A stretch of DNA of 46,083 nt from an uncultured Acetatifactor sp. (GCA_910586515.1 CAJUGL010000003.1:61929-108011), one strand, 5' to 3'. Shown: positions 7,243-16,418, numbered from the stretch's first letter. Translations and numbers: made by a program. The notes: generated by a model from the letters alone, not told the origin.

Positions 7243-8826
7243 TTATTCCCGCACGCTGTTTTCCGTCTTGACATACAGGATGCCGTCGATTATCCGAACC
7301 GAGTTCTCCCCGGGGAAACTGTCCATGGCGGCATATTCTTCCGAATAGTACATTTCCTCCATGGCCCGGGCAGGCAGAATATTCAGCGTGGCCCCCAGGT
7401 AATTCTGCATAAATATACGGTAATTCTCCCCGGTATACAGCAGGACGTCTCCGTTCATACCGATCATGCCCGACGTCACCGGAAGAGTAATGTCCGTCAC
7501 CGGATACTGCTCGTCCCCCACCACTCCCACCATGGCTACGGGAATGCCCGGATAATATCCTTCTGTCTGCTCTATCCGATCCAGCAGCCGCAGACAGTAT
7601 GCATAAGTCTTCTCATACCGCTTCTGCAGATTGGCATAGGCGATATTGTCCGTAATACCGTAACAGAAAACCAGCACCACTGCCGCGCCGAGAGCCGTCC
7701 ACTCCAGCAGAATATCCCTCTTTTTCCCGCCGTCTCCCCCTGACAGAAGGGCCACGGCGCCCACCGGATACAGCACCCACTGATACCGCATCAGCAGATG
7801 ATAATTCACCCCCGGAGACACAATGAGAATGACATTTGTAGCAACAGGCAGAAGCAGCAGCACCATTACCATTATACCGAAAGTAAGAGGATTCTTCCAG
7901 CATTTTCTTTTCCGCAGGAGGGAAAGTCCCTTTACCAGCACCGCCCCCAACAGCAAAATCCCGGCTCCGGCGGAGAAAACATTCTGAAAAAGCACATTTC
8001 CCCTGATGGTAAAACGGAAAAAATCTCTGTACATCTCCGCCCCTGCGGAAAAAATCCCGCCTCCTCCGTCCGGCCCGGCCAGCATTCCGCTGATTCCCTG
8101 GTAGGTATCCAGGCTCTTCCCCTGTATCTTCAGAAGGACCTGAAGAATCAGGAAATAAAGCCCTCCTCCCAGCAGGCCCATGTACAGATAGGCCAATATC
8201 CTCCGAATCTCCCCGGGGAGACTTTTTTTCCCGGACACTTCCGCCGCGCTTTCCCCTCCGGCCGTCAGCATCAGCACGGAAAAAGCCGACAGCACCATGG
8301 CAAAGGAAAGATAACCCTGATATATCCCCATGCTGAAGGCCAGGCACACCGCCCCGGGAAGGAATCCCAGCCGAAAACGTTTCGTGAAAAGCACCGCCAG
8401 CACCGCCAGCAGCAGGGCCAGCATATAGCCGTCCAGCGTATATACATAAGCAAAGGTGGACGCCAGGGCGGGAAATGCCGCCAGCATGCCGCCGCAGAGT
8501 ATTACCGCCCAGGGCTTACGCACTTCCAGAAGTTCACACAGCGCCGCTGCCGCCATACTCAGGAAAAACAGCCCCAGAAGCCCGATCACCCAGGGAATAG
8601 TGTAATACGAAGAAAAGCCGCAGGCAACAGACAAAAACCACCTGCCCGAAGTGATCATATTCTGATCGAAATACATGCTGGCAAGCCCGTCATGATTGGG
8701 AATATCCGACAGCAGCACTGGCAGATGCGTCAAAAGTCCCGTCACAAAGCAGCTCAGGAAGGCTATCCTCCACTCCCGCCTTATTTTTCCGTGTATTGTT
8801 CGAAATGCCTGCGCCGGTGATGTCAT
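7243..8826 (-). CDS. GtrII-family membrane glycosyltransferase
   Basis: The protein has 527 residues with about eleven membrane segments and a soluble C-terminal domain. After the first segment it has SDIPNHDGLASMYF (about 40-53) and SGRWFL (60-65), the signature region of the GtrII (Glucos_trans_II) family. Members transfer a sugar from a polyprenyl-phosphate donor to a surface polysaccharide outside the cell. I chose the ATG at 8826, which has AGGAG upstream, over a longer frame. It lies just upstream of the GtrB-type gene (7028), so the two probably form a donor-and-transferase pair. The 214 bp between them hold no clear signal. Confidence 0.8.
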   Translation of the reverse strand: MTSPAQAFRTIHGKIRREWRIAFLSCFVTGLLTHLPVLLSDIPNHDGLASMYFDQNMITSGRWFLSVACGFSSYYTIPWVIGLLGLFFLSMAAAALCELLEVRKPWAVILCGGMLAAFPALASTFAYVYTLDGYMLALLLAVLAVLFTKRFRLGFLPGAVCLAFSMGIYQGYLSFAMVLSAFSVLMLTAGGESAAEVSGKKSLPGEIRRILAYLYMGLLGGGLYFLILQVLLKIQGKSLDTYQGISGMLAGPDGGGGIFSAGAEMYRDFFRFTIRGNVLFQNVFSAGAGILLLGAVLVKGLSLLRKRKCWKNPLTFGIMVMVLLLLPVATNVILIVSPGVNYHLLMRYQWVLYPVGAVALLSGGDGGKKRDILLEWTALGAAVVLVFCYGITDNIAYANLQKRYEKTYAYCLRLLDRIEQTEGYYPGIPVAMVGVVGDEQYPVTDITLPVTSGMIGMNGDVLLYTGENYRIFMQNYLGATLNILPARAMEEMYYSEEYAAMDSFPGENSVRIIDGILYVKTENSVRE

Positions 8827-8876
8827 TTTCCCGCTCTCCTTTCTTCGTTTCCTAAATATCGTCCCTTTTTTATCTG

Positions 8877-9752
8877 TTATTCGTCCATCCGCAGTTCCCG
8901 GGCCAGGACTTCCGCAATCCGCCGGGCAATTTTCTCCCGTCCTGCCTCGTTGGGATGAAGACCGTCCCGGGTGTACAAATCCTTGCTCTCCCACTCCTCA
9001 TGGGGGAAAAAATCATGGTACACGTCAATTATCTCCAGGCCAAGCTCCTCCGCAACCCGCAGCTCGGCCTCCACATAGTCCTCCAGCACCCCTCCGCCCT
9101 GATCAGCCTCCTCGCAGGTCAGCCCGGTAAAAATATACCAGGTGTAAGTAGGCGTGACCAGCACAATCCGCAGATCCGGATTCACCTCCCGCAGGTCCCT
9201 CACGGCAGTTCTGACAGCCCCCAGAAAGGTATACGCATCATAGGGATCCTCCGGATTCTCGATGGGCGTTCCCGCGTGGTAGTCATTGATCCCCTGCTGA
9301 ATCAGCACTGTCTCCACCTGCGTAAAGTCCATGGCTTCCAGACCGTCAATCACCTCCGGAAAGTACTCCCGGTTATTCTCCCGAATCTTCATGGACTGCT
9401 GCACGCTGAAATCTCCCGCCCGGACAGCCTTGGCCAGCCCTGTCAGAGACAGGGAACCCATGGCATAGTCCAGCCGCCTCTCCGTCTCCAGTCTTGCCGC
9501 GCAGGTGCCGCCCATGGCCGCATTGTACACCGTTTTGCCCAAAAGAACCGAAAGTCTGGCGGGAATGGCCGTCTCGTCCCTAATCTCCCCGAACACACTG
9601 TCCCCGAAGGCGACAATATCCGCCGCCTGGGTTTCCCCGGCCCGGGCCGCCCCCCGAAAAGTAGTCAAAAACAGCATCCCCAGCGCCAAAAGAGAGCAAA
9701 ATCCATATATGATTATTTTCTGTACACTCCGCCGTTTTCCTTCCCTGTCCAC
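8877..9752 (-). CDS. Membrane-anchored SGNH/GDSL hydrolase
   Basis: The protein has about 291 residues. One N-terminal membrane segment (about 12-31) is followed by a complete SGNH domain: AFGDSV (Ser52), the block II glycine in AMGGT, GINDY (Asn156) and D263-x-x-H266 in DGLHPNEAG. It is likely an extracellular esterase or acyltransferase acting on acyl groups of the polysaccharide, or on peptidoglycan. A GTG start at 9752 with GGGGAG six bases upstream gives the most sensible N-terminus. A longer frame would read back towards the 32-bp repeat. It is clearly related to the plus-strand gene at 22919, sharing motifs such as GAVRTAVDxL-type spacing after block III. Confidence 0.8.
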   Translation of the reverse strand: MDREGKRRSVQKIIIYGFCSLLALGMLFLTTFRGAARAGETQAADIVAFGDSVFGEIRDETAIPARLSVLLGKTVYNAAMGGTCAARLETERRLDYAMGSLSLTGLAKAVRAGDFSVQQSMKIRENNREYFPEVIDGLEAMDFTQVETVLIQQGINDYHAGTPIENPEDPYDAYTFLGAVRTAVRDLREVNPDLRIVLVTPTYTWYIFTGLTCEEADQGGGVLEDYVEAELRVAEELGLEIIDVYHDFFPHEEWESKDLYTRDGLHPNEAGREKIARRIAEVLARELRMDE

Positions 9753-9835
9753 AGTCTTCTCCCCGATTTTCCGCCGGGTCCCACGCCCGGGCGGTCTTCC
9801 TGCCCTTGCTCCGGAGCCGGAAAATGTCACGATTC

Positions 9836-9867
9836 GCAACAGTTCAGCGCCCTGTCTGAGCTGTTAC
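9836..9867. repeat. 32-bp palindromic repeat, copy 2
   Basis: The arms are AACAGTTCAG and CTGAGCTGTT, nearly perfect, around CGCCCTGT. The TAA stop codon of pseG lies inside its right arm (9864-9866). It has the same orientation as copies 1 and 3. Confidence 0.85.
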
Positions 9868-10967
9868 CACGATTCAGTTCTTCGCTGCTCAGCGCGGCAT
9901 GATGCCGGGAAAGCGGCGGAAAAGCCGTAGCAGTTCAGCGCCCTGTCTGACCTGTTACGAAAAGTCAGCAGTTCCTCCGCAATCCGCGCCGCCCCTCTGC
10001 CGTCAACCGTCCTCCGCTGCCGCCGGCTGTATTCCCGCCGCAGCCCGGCGTCTGCGCAGAGACCCGCCAGCTCACCGGCCGCGGCGTCCAGCATTTCCTC
10101 CCCTCCGGTAAGGTAATTTCCCCCGAAGCAGGTCAGCCCCTTCCGATAAAATCCTTCCACTATGCGCTCCTGATTATCCACAAAGGAAAAGCAGATCATG
10201 GGCACGCCCACTGCGCAAAGCTCATACAGGGTGGACCCTCCTGCGCTGACAGCAATGTCACTTTCTGCCATCAGCCGCTCCATGTCCGCCACATTGCTGT
10301 ATACGGTCACATTCCCGTTCTGCTTTTCCATGGCCAGAAGCCGCTCCAGATGCCCATTGTAGGCCCCGCTGACTACCAGATATTCAAGTCCGGCAGTCAT
10401 CGGACATGCCAGCGCCCTCTCCAGAAACCTTCCTGCCAGATTGTATCTGTCGCTGCCCCCTGTAGTCACCAGCACCTTTCCCGCCTTGTCCCGCACCCGG
10501 TAATCAGCCCCGGAAAATTCCCCGCGCAGAGGCGCATACTCCGTGCCAAGCAGCAGTCTGCAGTCCGCCACATTGCCGTACAATGCCCTCTCCGCAAAAA
10601 TATTGTAATTCACCAACACATCCACCGGAAGCCCGGTGAGGCCCTTATCATCCATATACCCTACGGCCGTATACTTTCTCACCCTCTCCAGGTAAGCGGG
10701 GCTGATATAATAGCTGTCCGCCAGGAAAAACCGGGGCCGCTCCTCCCTCAGCAGATCTTCCAGCCTGTCCAGCTCCTTCTCCGGCTCTCTGTAATCCGAA
10801 CCAAGCACCCGGTAAGCTCTGGCCTGCAGCAAAGCGGACGCATTTTCGTCAGCCGTCAGGAAGCAGACCCTCTCCCCCTTCTTTTCCAGCTCCGCCGCAA
10901 TGGCCAGACAGCGCATCACATGCCCGGAGCCGATTTCCCCATTGGCATCCGCCCGAATCCAGATCAT
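9864..10967 (-). CDS. pseG: UDP-sugar hydrolase PseG
   Basis: The protein has 367 residues. It is a GT-B-fold hydrolase that removes UDP from UDP-2,4-diacetamido-2,4,6-trideoxy-altropyranose, the step before PseI in pseudaminic acid synthesis. It starts MIWIRADANGEIGSGHVMRC. The histidine of GSGH (His16) corresponds to the catalytic residue of the Campylobacter enzyme, and SAGGSTLYEL is the nucleotide-binding motif of the C-terminal half. The ATG overlaps the pseI stop codon by four bases (ATGA), implying coupled translation. The last 30 or so residues, from about RNRSDRALNCY, are encoded by a 32-bp palindromic repeat and the DNA beyond it, and the stop codon lies inside a second copy, so the native C-terminus was probably replaced. 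Confidence 0.9.
   Translation of the reverse strand: MIWIRADANGEIGSGHVMRCLAIAAELEKKGERVCFLTADENASALLQARAYRVLGSDYREPEKELDRLEDLLREERPRFFLADSYYISPAYLERVRKYTAVGYMDDKGLTGLPVDVLVNYNIFAERALYGNVADCRLLLGTEYAPLRGEFSGADYRVRDKAGKVLVTTGGSDRYNLAGRFLERALACPMTAGLEYLVVSGAYNGHLERLLAMEKQNGNVTVYSNVADMERLMAESDIAVSAGGSTLYELCAVGVPMICFSFVDNQERIVEGFYRKGLTCFGGNYLTGGEEMLDAAAGELAGLCADAGLRREYSRRQRRTVDGRGAARIAEELLTFRNRSDRALNCYGFSAAFPASCRAEQRRTESW
9927..9958. repeat. 32-bp palindromic repeat, copy 3
   Basis: The arms are GTAGCAGTTCAG and CTGACCTGTTAC around CGCCCTGT. It lies inside the pseG reading frame, which passes through it as RNRSDRALNCY. It is a direct repeat of copy 2, with 59 bp between them. Confidence 0.85.
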
Positions 10968-12619
10968 AGACTTCTCTCCCCGTATCGCCGTTTAAAATCC
11001 GCAATTTGGTCGCTCCATTCAAAAGGTGTCTGCCTTCTGACTTCCTCCAGATCTCTCATTTTATGGTAAGTGCCCTCCCCCTCCTGTTTTCCGGGGTGCA
11101 GACGCCCTTCTTTTATCGCTTCCCAGTTCTCCTGAAACAGCTCCTTTGCAGCCTCCAGCAGTCTGTCATAGGTGGAGGCAAAGGTTTCTTTCTCCTCGTC
11201 GAAAAAAAGCTCCCTCTGGCACAGAATATCCCCCGTATCCAGCCCGGTGTCCATCAGGTGAATAGTGACGCCTTTGGGCGTGTCTTCCAGAAAGCTGAAG
11301 AAATTAGGCGCAGAACCCCTGTTGTAGGGCAGCAGGGATGTGTGTATGTTGATGACTCTGCCGGGCAGAAGCGACAGTACCTCCTCCGAAACCAGATGGC
11401 GGTAGTTGAAGCTGATGATAAATGCAGGCGCCAGGCCCTCTACCATCTCCGCAGTCAGTTTGTTTTGTATTTTGTATACTTTTTCTTCTTTTTCCGACAA
11501 CCACTGGAACAGCGCTTCCGTATTGCTGTTGTTGGTGGCAAAAAGGATTCCCCCCTTCTCCAGGCAGTCAAAGGAAACCGGCGTTCCCCGCTCCAACCCT
11601 CTCCCCGCCCTCATGCCCAGAACATCCCTGTGGTATTTGGGCTTAATACCGTAACCAGGCCGGATAATGCGGGTATTCTCCTCTGTCAGGGTCTCTCCCT
11701 CACCGATATCCCTAACCGCAAAAACGGAACGGCGAAAGACCATACTGGACTCCTCGCTTTTCGTTATCCCGTAAAAAGGCTCTCCCACCGCCGCCTCCAG
11801 GCTCCGCACTTCCTCCGCCATAGCCCGGTACTCCTCCGGGGTCATGGAAAAGGAAGCGTCCGGATTCTCGATTTCACGGCTCAGGCAGAAATGCTTTTCG
11901 ATAATCCGCGCCCCCAGCGCCACCGCCGCAACAGTGCTCATGTGCCCCATGGAATGATCCGAAAGGCCTATGGGAACGCCGAACCGTCTCTTCATGTCCG
12001 GTATAGTGGAAAGATGCATATTGGCCGGGTCCGCCGGATACGCGCTTGAACATTTCAGCATAGCCAGCTGACGGTTTCCTGTCTTTTTCACCGTTTCCGC
12101 AGCCTCCCGGATCTCCTCCAGGCTCCCCATGCCTGTGGAAAGAATCACCGGCTTGCCCCTGGAGGCCACATATTCAATGAGCGGCAGATCCACCATCTCG
12201 AAAGAGGCGATCTTGTAAAAACCAATGCCCAGCTCCTCCAGAAAATCCACAGCCGTCACATCGAAGGGTGTAGAGAGAAAATCTATCCCCGCCTTCTCCG
12301 CCTCTTCCTTCAGCTCTTTTTGCCATGACCAGGGCATATAAGCCTTGCCGTACAGCCCGTAGAGATTTTCCCCCTCCCAGGTACCGTTTTTCACCTGAAA
12401 ATACCGGTTATGACAGTCGATGGTCAGCGTGTCCGGCGTGTATGTCTGCACCTTGATACAGTCCGCGCCGCTCTCTTTAGCCGCGTGGATGATCTCCTTG
12501 GCCCTGGCGAGACTCCCCGCGTGATTGGCGGACATCTCCGCAATCAGATACACCGGACATCCCTCTCCAATGTATCTCTCTCCGATTTTTATCCTGTCTG
12601 CAAAAAATTTCCCGGCCAT
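10964..12619 (-). CDS. pseI: Pseudaminic acid synthase fused to a formyltransferase domain
   Basis: The protein has 551 residues, about 200 more than a normal PseI. Residues 1-270 form the NeuB/PseI barrel (LIAEMSANHAGS, IKVQTYTPDT, GLSDHSMGH, IEKHFCLSR), which condenses phosphoenolpyruvate with the PseG product. Residues about 290-350 are the SAF/antifreeze-like domain. From about 355 a folate-dependent formyltransferase domain follows, with N424-x-H426 in INIHTSLLPYNRG and the catalytic aspartate in MDTGLDTGDIL (D461). The frame is continuous, with no stop between the domains. AGGAGG precedes the ATG, and pseG overlaps the 3' end. The fusion suggests that an amino group of the nonulosonate or its precursor is formylated. 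It might instead be two functions joined only for stoichiometry. Confidence 0.9.
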   Translation of the reverse strand: MAGKFFADRIKIGERYIGEGCPVYLIAEMSANHAGSLARAKEIIHAAKESGADCIKVQTYTPDTLTIDCHNRYFQVKNGTWEGENLYGLYGKAYMPWSWQKELKEEAEKAGIDFLSTPFDVTAVDFLEELGIGFYKIASFEMVDLPLIEYVASRGKPVILSTGMGSLEEIREAAETVKKTGNRQLAMLKCSSAYPADPANMHLSTIPDMKRRFGVPIGLSDHSMGHMSTVAAVALGARIIEKHFCLSREIENPDASFSMTPEEYRAMAEEVRSLEAAVGEPFYGITKSEESSMVFRRSVFAVRDIGEGETLTEENTRIIRPGYGIKPKYHRDVLGMRAGRGLERGTPVSFDCLEKGGILFATNNSNTEALFQWLSEKEEKVYKIQNKLTAEMVEGLAPAFIISFNYRHLVSEEVLSLLPGRVINIHTSLLPYNRGSAPNFFSFLEDTPKGVTIHLMDTGLDTGDILCQRELFFDEEKETFASTYDRLLEAAKELFQENWEAIKEGRLHPGKQEGEGTYHKMRDLEEVRRQTPFEWSDQIADFKRRYGERSL

Positions 12620-12723
12620 TCACTCCTCCTGTTCCCCGATTCTCCCGCCCGTTCCCCCAACGGTTCGGCCTCCTGTCCCAACCGTTTCGCAGAACCTGCC
12701 TTTCGGATTCTCCTCTCACCAAC

Positions 12724-13407
12724 TCAGCTTCTCATTCCATATTTTACTTCCGCCAGACGCCAGTCCTCCGGAGTGTCGATATCCTGCACCTCCATCTCGG
12801 AAAGAACCAGCGGCAGAGTCTTCTCCATCACCAGCACTCTCTGCCTGCGGAAGCTGGCTGTATTCAGACAGTAAAACTGTCCCGCATCATGATAAAAGGG
12901 TTCCAGATCCTGAGATCTGGCATTGCGGTACTGGGCCCATTTAAACTTCAGCAGCCCGTTTTCCTCCACCAGACAGCGCTGGGGAGGAAAGCCGAATCTG
13001 ACCACCGGCTGCACACAGTCCGCCCCTGATTCCTCTAGCAGCTCCATAGCCTCCCGCAGCCTGGCCGCAGTCAGGAAAGGGGCCGTGGGATAAATGCAGC
13101 AGAGCATTTCGTACGCTTTTCCCAGCTTCTCGTATTCCGCCAATACCTCCAAAATCACATCCGCTGTGGAGGCAAAATCTCCTGCCGTCTCCCCGCTTCT
13201 GAAGAAAGGAACCTCCGCTCCCCAGCGTCTGGCAGTCTCCCCGATCTCCTCGTCCTCCGTAGACACCATTACCGTGTCAAACACTCCCGATTCCAGCGCA
13301 GCCTCTATGGAGTAGGCCAAAATGGGCCTGCCGCAGAAATCCTTTATATTCTTGCGGGGAATCCTCTTGCTGCCGCCCCGCGCGGTGATAATCGCTACCT
13401 TGCTCAT
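12724..13407 (-). CDS. pseF: CMP-pseudaminic acid cytidylyltransferase
   Basis: The protein has 227 residues and is a CMP-nonulosonate synthetase that activates the free sugar with CTP. The CTP-binding loop is ITARGGSKRIPRKNIK (7-22) and the family motif DIDTPEDW lies near the C-terminus. GGGAGG precedes the ATG. It stands directly upstream of pseI and pseG, so the last three steps of CMP-Pse synthesis are consecutive. The family also covers legionaminate and sialate enzymes (NeuA, LegF). I chose PseF because pseB, pseC and pseG are all present. Confidence 0.85.
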   Translation of the reverse strand: MSKVAIITARGGSKRIPRKNIKDFCGRPILAYSIEAALESGVFDTVMVSTEDEEIGETARRWGAEVPFFRSGETAGDFASTADVILEVLAEYEKLGKAYEMLCCIYPTAPFLTAARLREAMELLEESGADCVQPVVRFGFPPQRCLVEENGLLKFKWAQYRNARSQDLEPFYHDAGQFYCLNTASFRRQRVLVMEKTLPLVLSEMEVQDIDTPEDWRLAEVKYGMRS

Positions 13408-13425
13408 TGTCCCTCCCGCTCCTTT

Positions 13426-14469
13426 TCATCTATGTTTTCCTCTCCCGTTCGCCTCGGCTCTCCATCTGCGCGCCAGCAGTTTTGCGCGATAATACAGATA
13501 GAACATCAGGTCAGAACGGGCCTGCATGCGGATAAGCCGTCTCTCCTCCGGGCCTACAAGCTGTGTATAGTACTTATTTTCCCGAAAATCCGGAAAACGC
13601 GCCTCAACTCCCCTGCGCAGCTGTCTCACAAAGCCCGGCCTGGGATGCTTCACTCCCTGCATATAGGAAAAAAGAGTAGTCACATAGTACAGCTCCGCAA
13701 AGCGAAACTCGATTTCCTCCCGATACGCTTCCAGAAAGCCCCGCTTCTCGCATTCCCGATAAAAAATTTCCTCCGCCTGCATTCTGTCTTCGCAGCGCTC
13801 CCGGGTGATGCGGTGCACAGTCGATTCGGGATCCTGATAATAATAATACATCGGTTCGTCTATTTTCTCAAAATGACGGAAATACAGAGACCACAAAGGC
13901 CCGGCGCAGTTGTCCTCGTAGAATATCCCCTCCGGAAAACATAGCCCGTTCTCCCGGATTACGCTGTGTCTGTAAATCTTCACTACCATGCTGCCGGGAC
14001 GCAGGAGAAGACTCCGGTGCTTATCCTGATCCAGGACGCCGGTCTGCTCCCGGGTATTTATCCTGACCACCTTTCCGATTTCCATGGAACGGCTGTTTAC
14101 CATACTGTAATCACAGCCTGCCATGTCCGCGCCTGTCTCTTCTGCCAGCCTGACCAGCCGCTCATAAAAATCCGCGCTCACCCAATCGTCGCTGTCGATA
14201 AAGCCTATCCATTCTCCCCTGGCAGCCTTCAGGCCACGGTTTTTGGCCCCGCCCTGCCTTCTGTTCTCCGGAAGGGAGAGCACCCGCACCTTCTCCGGGT
14301 ACTTTTGTTCATAAGCCCTGAGCAGCTGCAGAGAGTCATCTGTGGAAGCATCATCCACCGCTATGATCTCACAGTCCGTCAGACTCTGGCCCACCAGAGA
14401 ATCCATACAGTACGCCAGCTTCCCCCCGGAAGCCATGTTGTATACCGGGACAATGATACTCAATTTCAT
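13426..14469 (-). CDS. GT2 family glycosyltransferase
   Basis: The protein has 347 residues. The GT-A domain begins MKLSIIVPVYNMASGGKL, with VDDASTDDSL and the DxD motif IDSDDW. It has no membrane segments, so it is probably a cytoplasmic transferase acting on the lipid-linked repeat unit. The ATG (14467-14469) overlaps the stop of the ABC transporter gene by four bases (ATGA), which fixes this start and implies translational coupling. Acceptor and donor are unknown. Its position between pseF and the flippase suggests that it builds the same oligosaccharide. Confidence 0.85.
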   Translation of the reverse strand: MKLSIIVPVYNMASGGKLAYCMDSLVGQSLTDCEIIAVDDASTDDSLQLLRAYEQKYPEKVRVLSLPENRRQGGAKNRGLKAARGEWIGFIDSDDWVSADFYERLVRLAEETGADMAGCDYSMVNSRSMEIGKVVRINTREQTGVLDQDKHRSLLLRPGSMVVKIYRHSVIRENGLCFPEGIFYEDNCAGPLWSLYFRHFEKIDEPMYYYYQDPESTVHRITRERCEDRMQAEEIFYRECEKRGFLEAYREEIEFRFAELYYVTTLFSYMQGVKHPRPGFVRQLRRGVEARFPDFRENKYYTQLVGPEERRLIRMQARSDLMFYLYYRAKLLARRWRAEANGRGKHR

Positions 14470-16232
14470 TGACCAAAATCCTCCCCTGGCTTTCCCCGCT
14501 CCTGCACCAGCTTTCCGTCTTCCACCCGGAAGACCAGATCGCACTTCTGGATGGTCTGGAGCCTGTGAGCAATGATGATCAGCGTCTTTTTGCCGTGGAG
14601 GCGGTTGATGGAATCCATAATAGCCGCCTCCGTATCATTGTCCAGAGCGGAGGTTGCCTCGTCCAAAATCAGCACCTCCGGATCATAGTACAGAGCTCTG
14701 GCGATGCCGATGCGCTGCCTCTGCCCTCCGGAAAGCCGAATCCCCCTCTCGCCGATACCTGTCTCCAGGCCTTCCGGCAGGGACCTCACGAATTCATCCA
14801 GCTGCGCCTCCCGCAATACCTCCCACACCCGCTCCTGATCCACCTCCTCACCGTGAACGCCGAAGGCCACATTGCGGCCTATCGTATCGTCCAGCATGAA
14901 AATCATCTGGGGGATATAACCGATATTTTTCAGGAAACTTCTGTAATTATCCCTTACGTCCGCCCCGTCCGCGAGAATCGCGCCCTCCCGGACAGTCAGA
15001 AGTCCCAGCAGAATATCCACAATGGTGCTCTTGCCCGCTCCCGAAGTTCCCACAATCCCCACCGCGGAGCCGATGGGAACAGTCAGATCGGCATGATCGA
15101 AAATCAGTTTTTCCGTATTCGGATAAGCATAAGTAATATTCCTCAGCTCAATGGAATGCCGGAGAGGAAGCTTCTCCTCCACTCGGGCTGCAAAGGACAT
15201 GTCCACCCTGTCGTCCCCGATCTCCTCCTGCAGATTATCGCTTACCCCCATAAAAAAGGGTTCACAGTAGGAGATGGCATTCATCTGGTTATTGATCCGG
15301 TTCACCGCAGGCAGCAAAACGAATGCGGCAGCGGCCAGGGTGGAGATCACCTCCAGCATATTCTCCGTACCTGTGCCCAAGAGAGTCAGCACAATCATAT
15401 AGCCCATCATCACCGCGATACAAACCGTCTCAATGAGCAGCTTGGGCACATTATTGTACAGATCTCTCTTCTGGACGGCATTTACATAGCCCCTGCCGCA
15501 TCTGCAGTACTCGTCCACAAAATACTGCTCCTTGCAGGTGACCTTCACCTCCTTGATCCCCTGGACTGTCTGGGATATCCATTTGAAGAGGCTGCTGTAA
15601 TAGTCCTGATTCTCCTTGCCCGCCCTGTACATGACAGGCTTCAGCACCTTTTTGATCATCGCCATCAACACCGCCAGGGCTGCCGCCAGCAGAACGGTCA
15701 TCAGGCCGTTGGTCATGAGACAGTATGCGATGACAAACAGAGATACCACCCCGTCCGACATCAGCTGCAGCAGCGCCAGAATCAGCGCATACATATTGTT
15801 CACATCCGAGGTGATATTCCTCTGCACCACCGCAGTGTCCGCATTCAGATAAAATTCATAATCCCGCCTCAGGTAATTGCGCATCATCCTCTCGGAAGTG
15901 CGGAACTGGTTCGTGTACACAAAGGCAAAGGTAAGCTTCTGCTGAACGAAAAGAAATATATTTTTTGCCGCGAAAACCACCATCAAAAGCACCATCACCG
16001 TGACGGAGAAGCTCTCGAAATCCTCACAGCCCAGAAAATCATAGAATCCCCTCACCAAAGCGCTCTTCTCTACCGCCTGAGGGTCCACCACCACGCTGAC
16101 CACCTGAACCAGCATCCCCACGCCGGCTGTCTGCAGAAACGCGCCGAAGATCATCATGACCATCAGTCCCGCCATGGCCCTTTTCTGTTTTCCGTCCAGC
16201 AGCAGCCGGAGTTTTTTTACTATCTGTGACAC
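14466..16232 (-). CDS. ABC transporter (fused permease and ATPase), probable glycolipid flippase
   Basis: The protein has about 588 residues and is an MsbA/PglK-like half-transporter. Six membrane segments lie within residues 20-320. The ATPase has Walker A GTSGAGKST (about 395-403), the signature LSGGQ (about 500-504) and Walker B with DEATSALD (about 524-531). I prefer a GTG start at 16232, because GGGAGG lies six bases upstream inside the longer frame. PglK-type proteins flip undecaprenyl-linked oligosaccharides, so in this locus it can substitute for a Wzx flippase, of which none is seen. A peptide or drug exporter is possible but less likely in this context. Confidence 0.85.
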   Translation of the reverse strand: MSQIVKKLRLLLDGKQKRAMAGLMVMMIFGAFLQTAGVGMLVQVVSVVVDPQAVEKSALVRGFYDFLGCEDFESFSVTVMVLLMVVFAAKNIFLFVQQKLTFAFVYTNQFRTSERMMRNYLRRDYEFYLNADTAVVQRNITSDVNNMYALILALLQLMSDGVVSLFVIAYCLMTNGLMTVLLAAALAVLMAMIKKVLKPVMYRAGKENQDYYSSLFKWISQTVQGIKEVKVTCKEQYFVDEYCRCGRGYVNAVQKRDLYNNVPKLLIETVCIAVMMGYMIVLTLLGTGTENMLEVISTLAAAAFVLLPAVNRINNQMNAISYCEPFFMGVSDNLQEEIGDDRVDMSFAARVEEKLPLRHSIELRNITYAYPNTEKLIFDHADLTVPIGSAVGIVGTSGAGKSTIVDILLGLLTVREGAILADGADVRDNYRSFLKNIGYIPQMIFMLDDTIGRNVAFGVHGEEVDQERVWEVLREAQLDEFVRSLPEGLETGIGERGIRLSGGQRQRIGIARALYYDPEVLILDEATSALDNDTEAAIMDSINRLHGKKTLIIIAHRLQTIQKCDLVFRVEDGKLVQERGKPGEDFGQ

Positions 16233-16385
16233 TTTCCGCCTCCCTTTTCCCATAATCGGCTCTCGTAATCGCTGAGTCTCATTTCACCTGACTTCCAAGA
16301 TTCCCCTTTTATAGATTCCTCCGCGAGCCTGTCCTAATCGTTCCGGGAATCCCGAATCCCCGCCCCCTTACATCCCGCTCAGATC

Positions 16386-16417
16386 GTAACAGTTCAGACA
16401 GGACGCTGAACTGTTAC
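16386..16417. repeat. 32-bp palindromic repeat, copy 4 (inverted relative to copies 1-3)
   Basis: This is the best copy, with perfect 12-bp arms (GTAACAGTTCAG and CTGAACTGTTAC) around ACAGGACG. It lies one base beyond the stop codon of the GT52-like gene and has no T-run on either side, so it is not a standard terminator. Confidence 0.9.
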
Positions 16418-16418
16418 C

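Noticed and set aside
16386..16417. Palindrome after the GT52-like gene as a rho-independent terminator
   Set aside because: The stem is perfect but has no T-run on either side, and the same element occurs inside pseG and in a leader, so it is a dispersed repeat.
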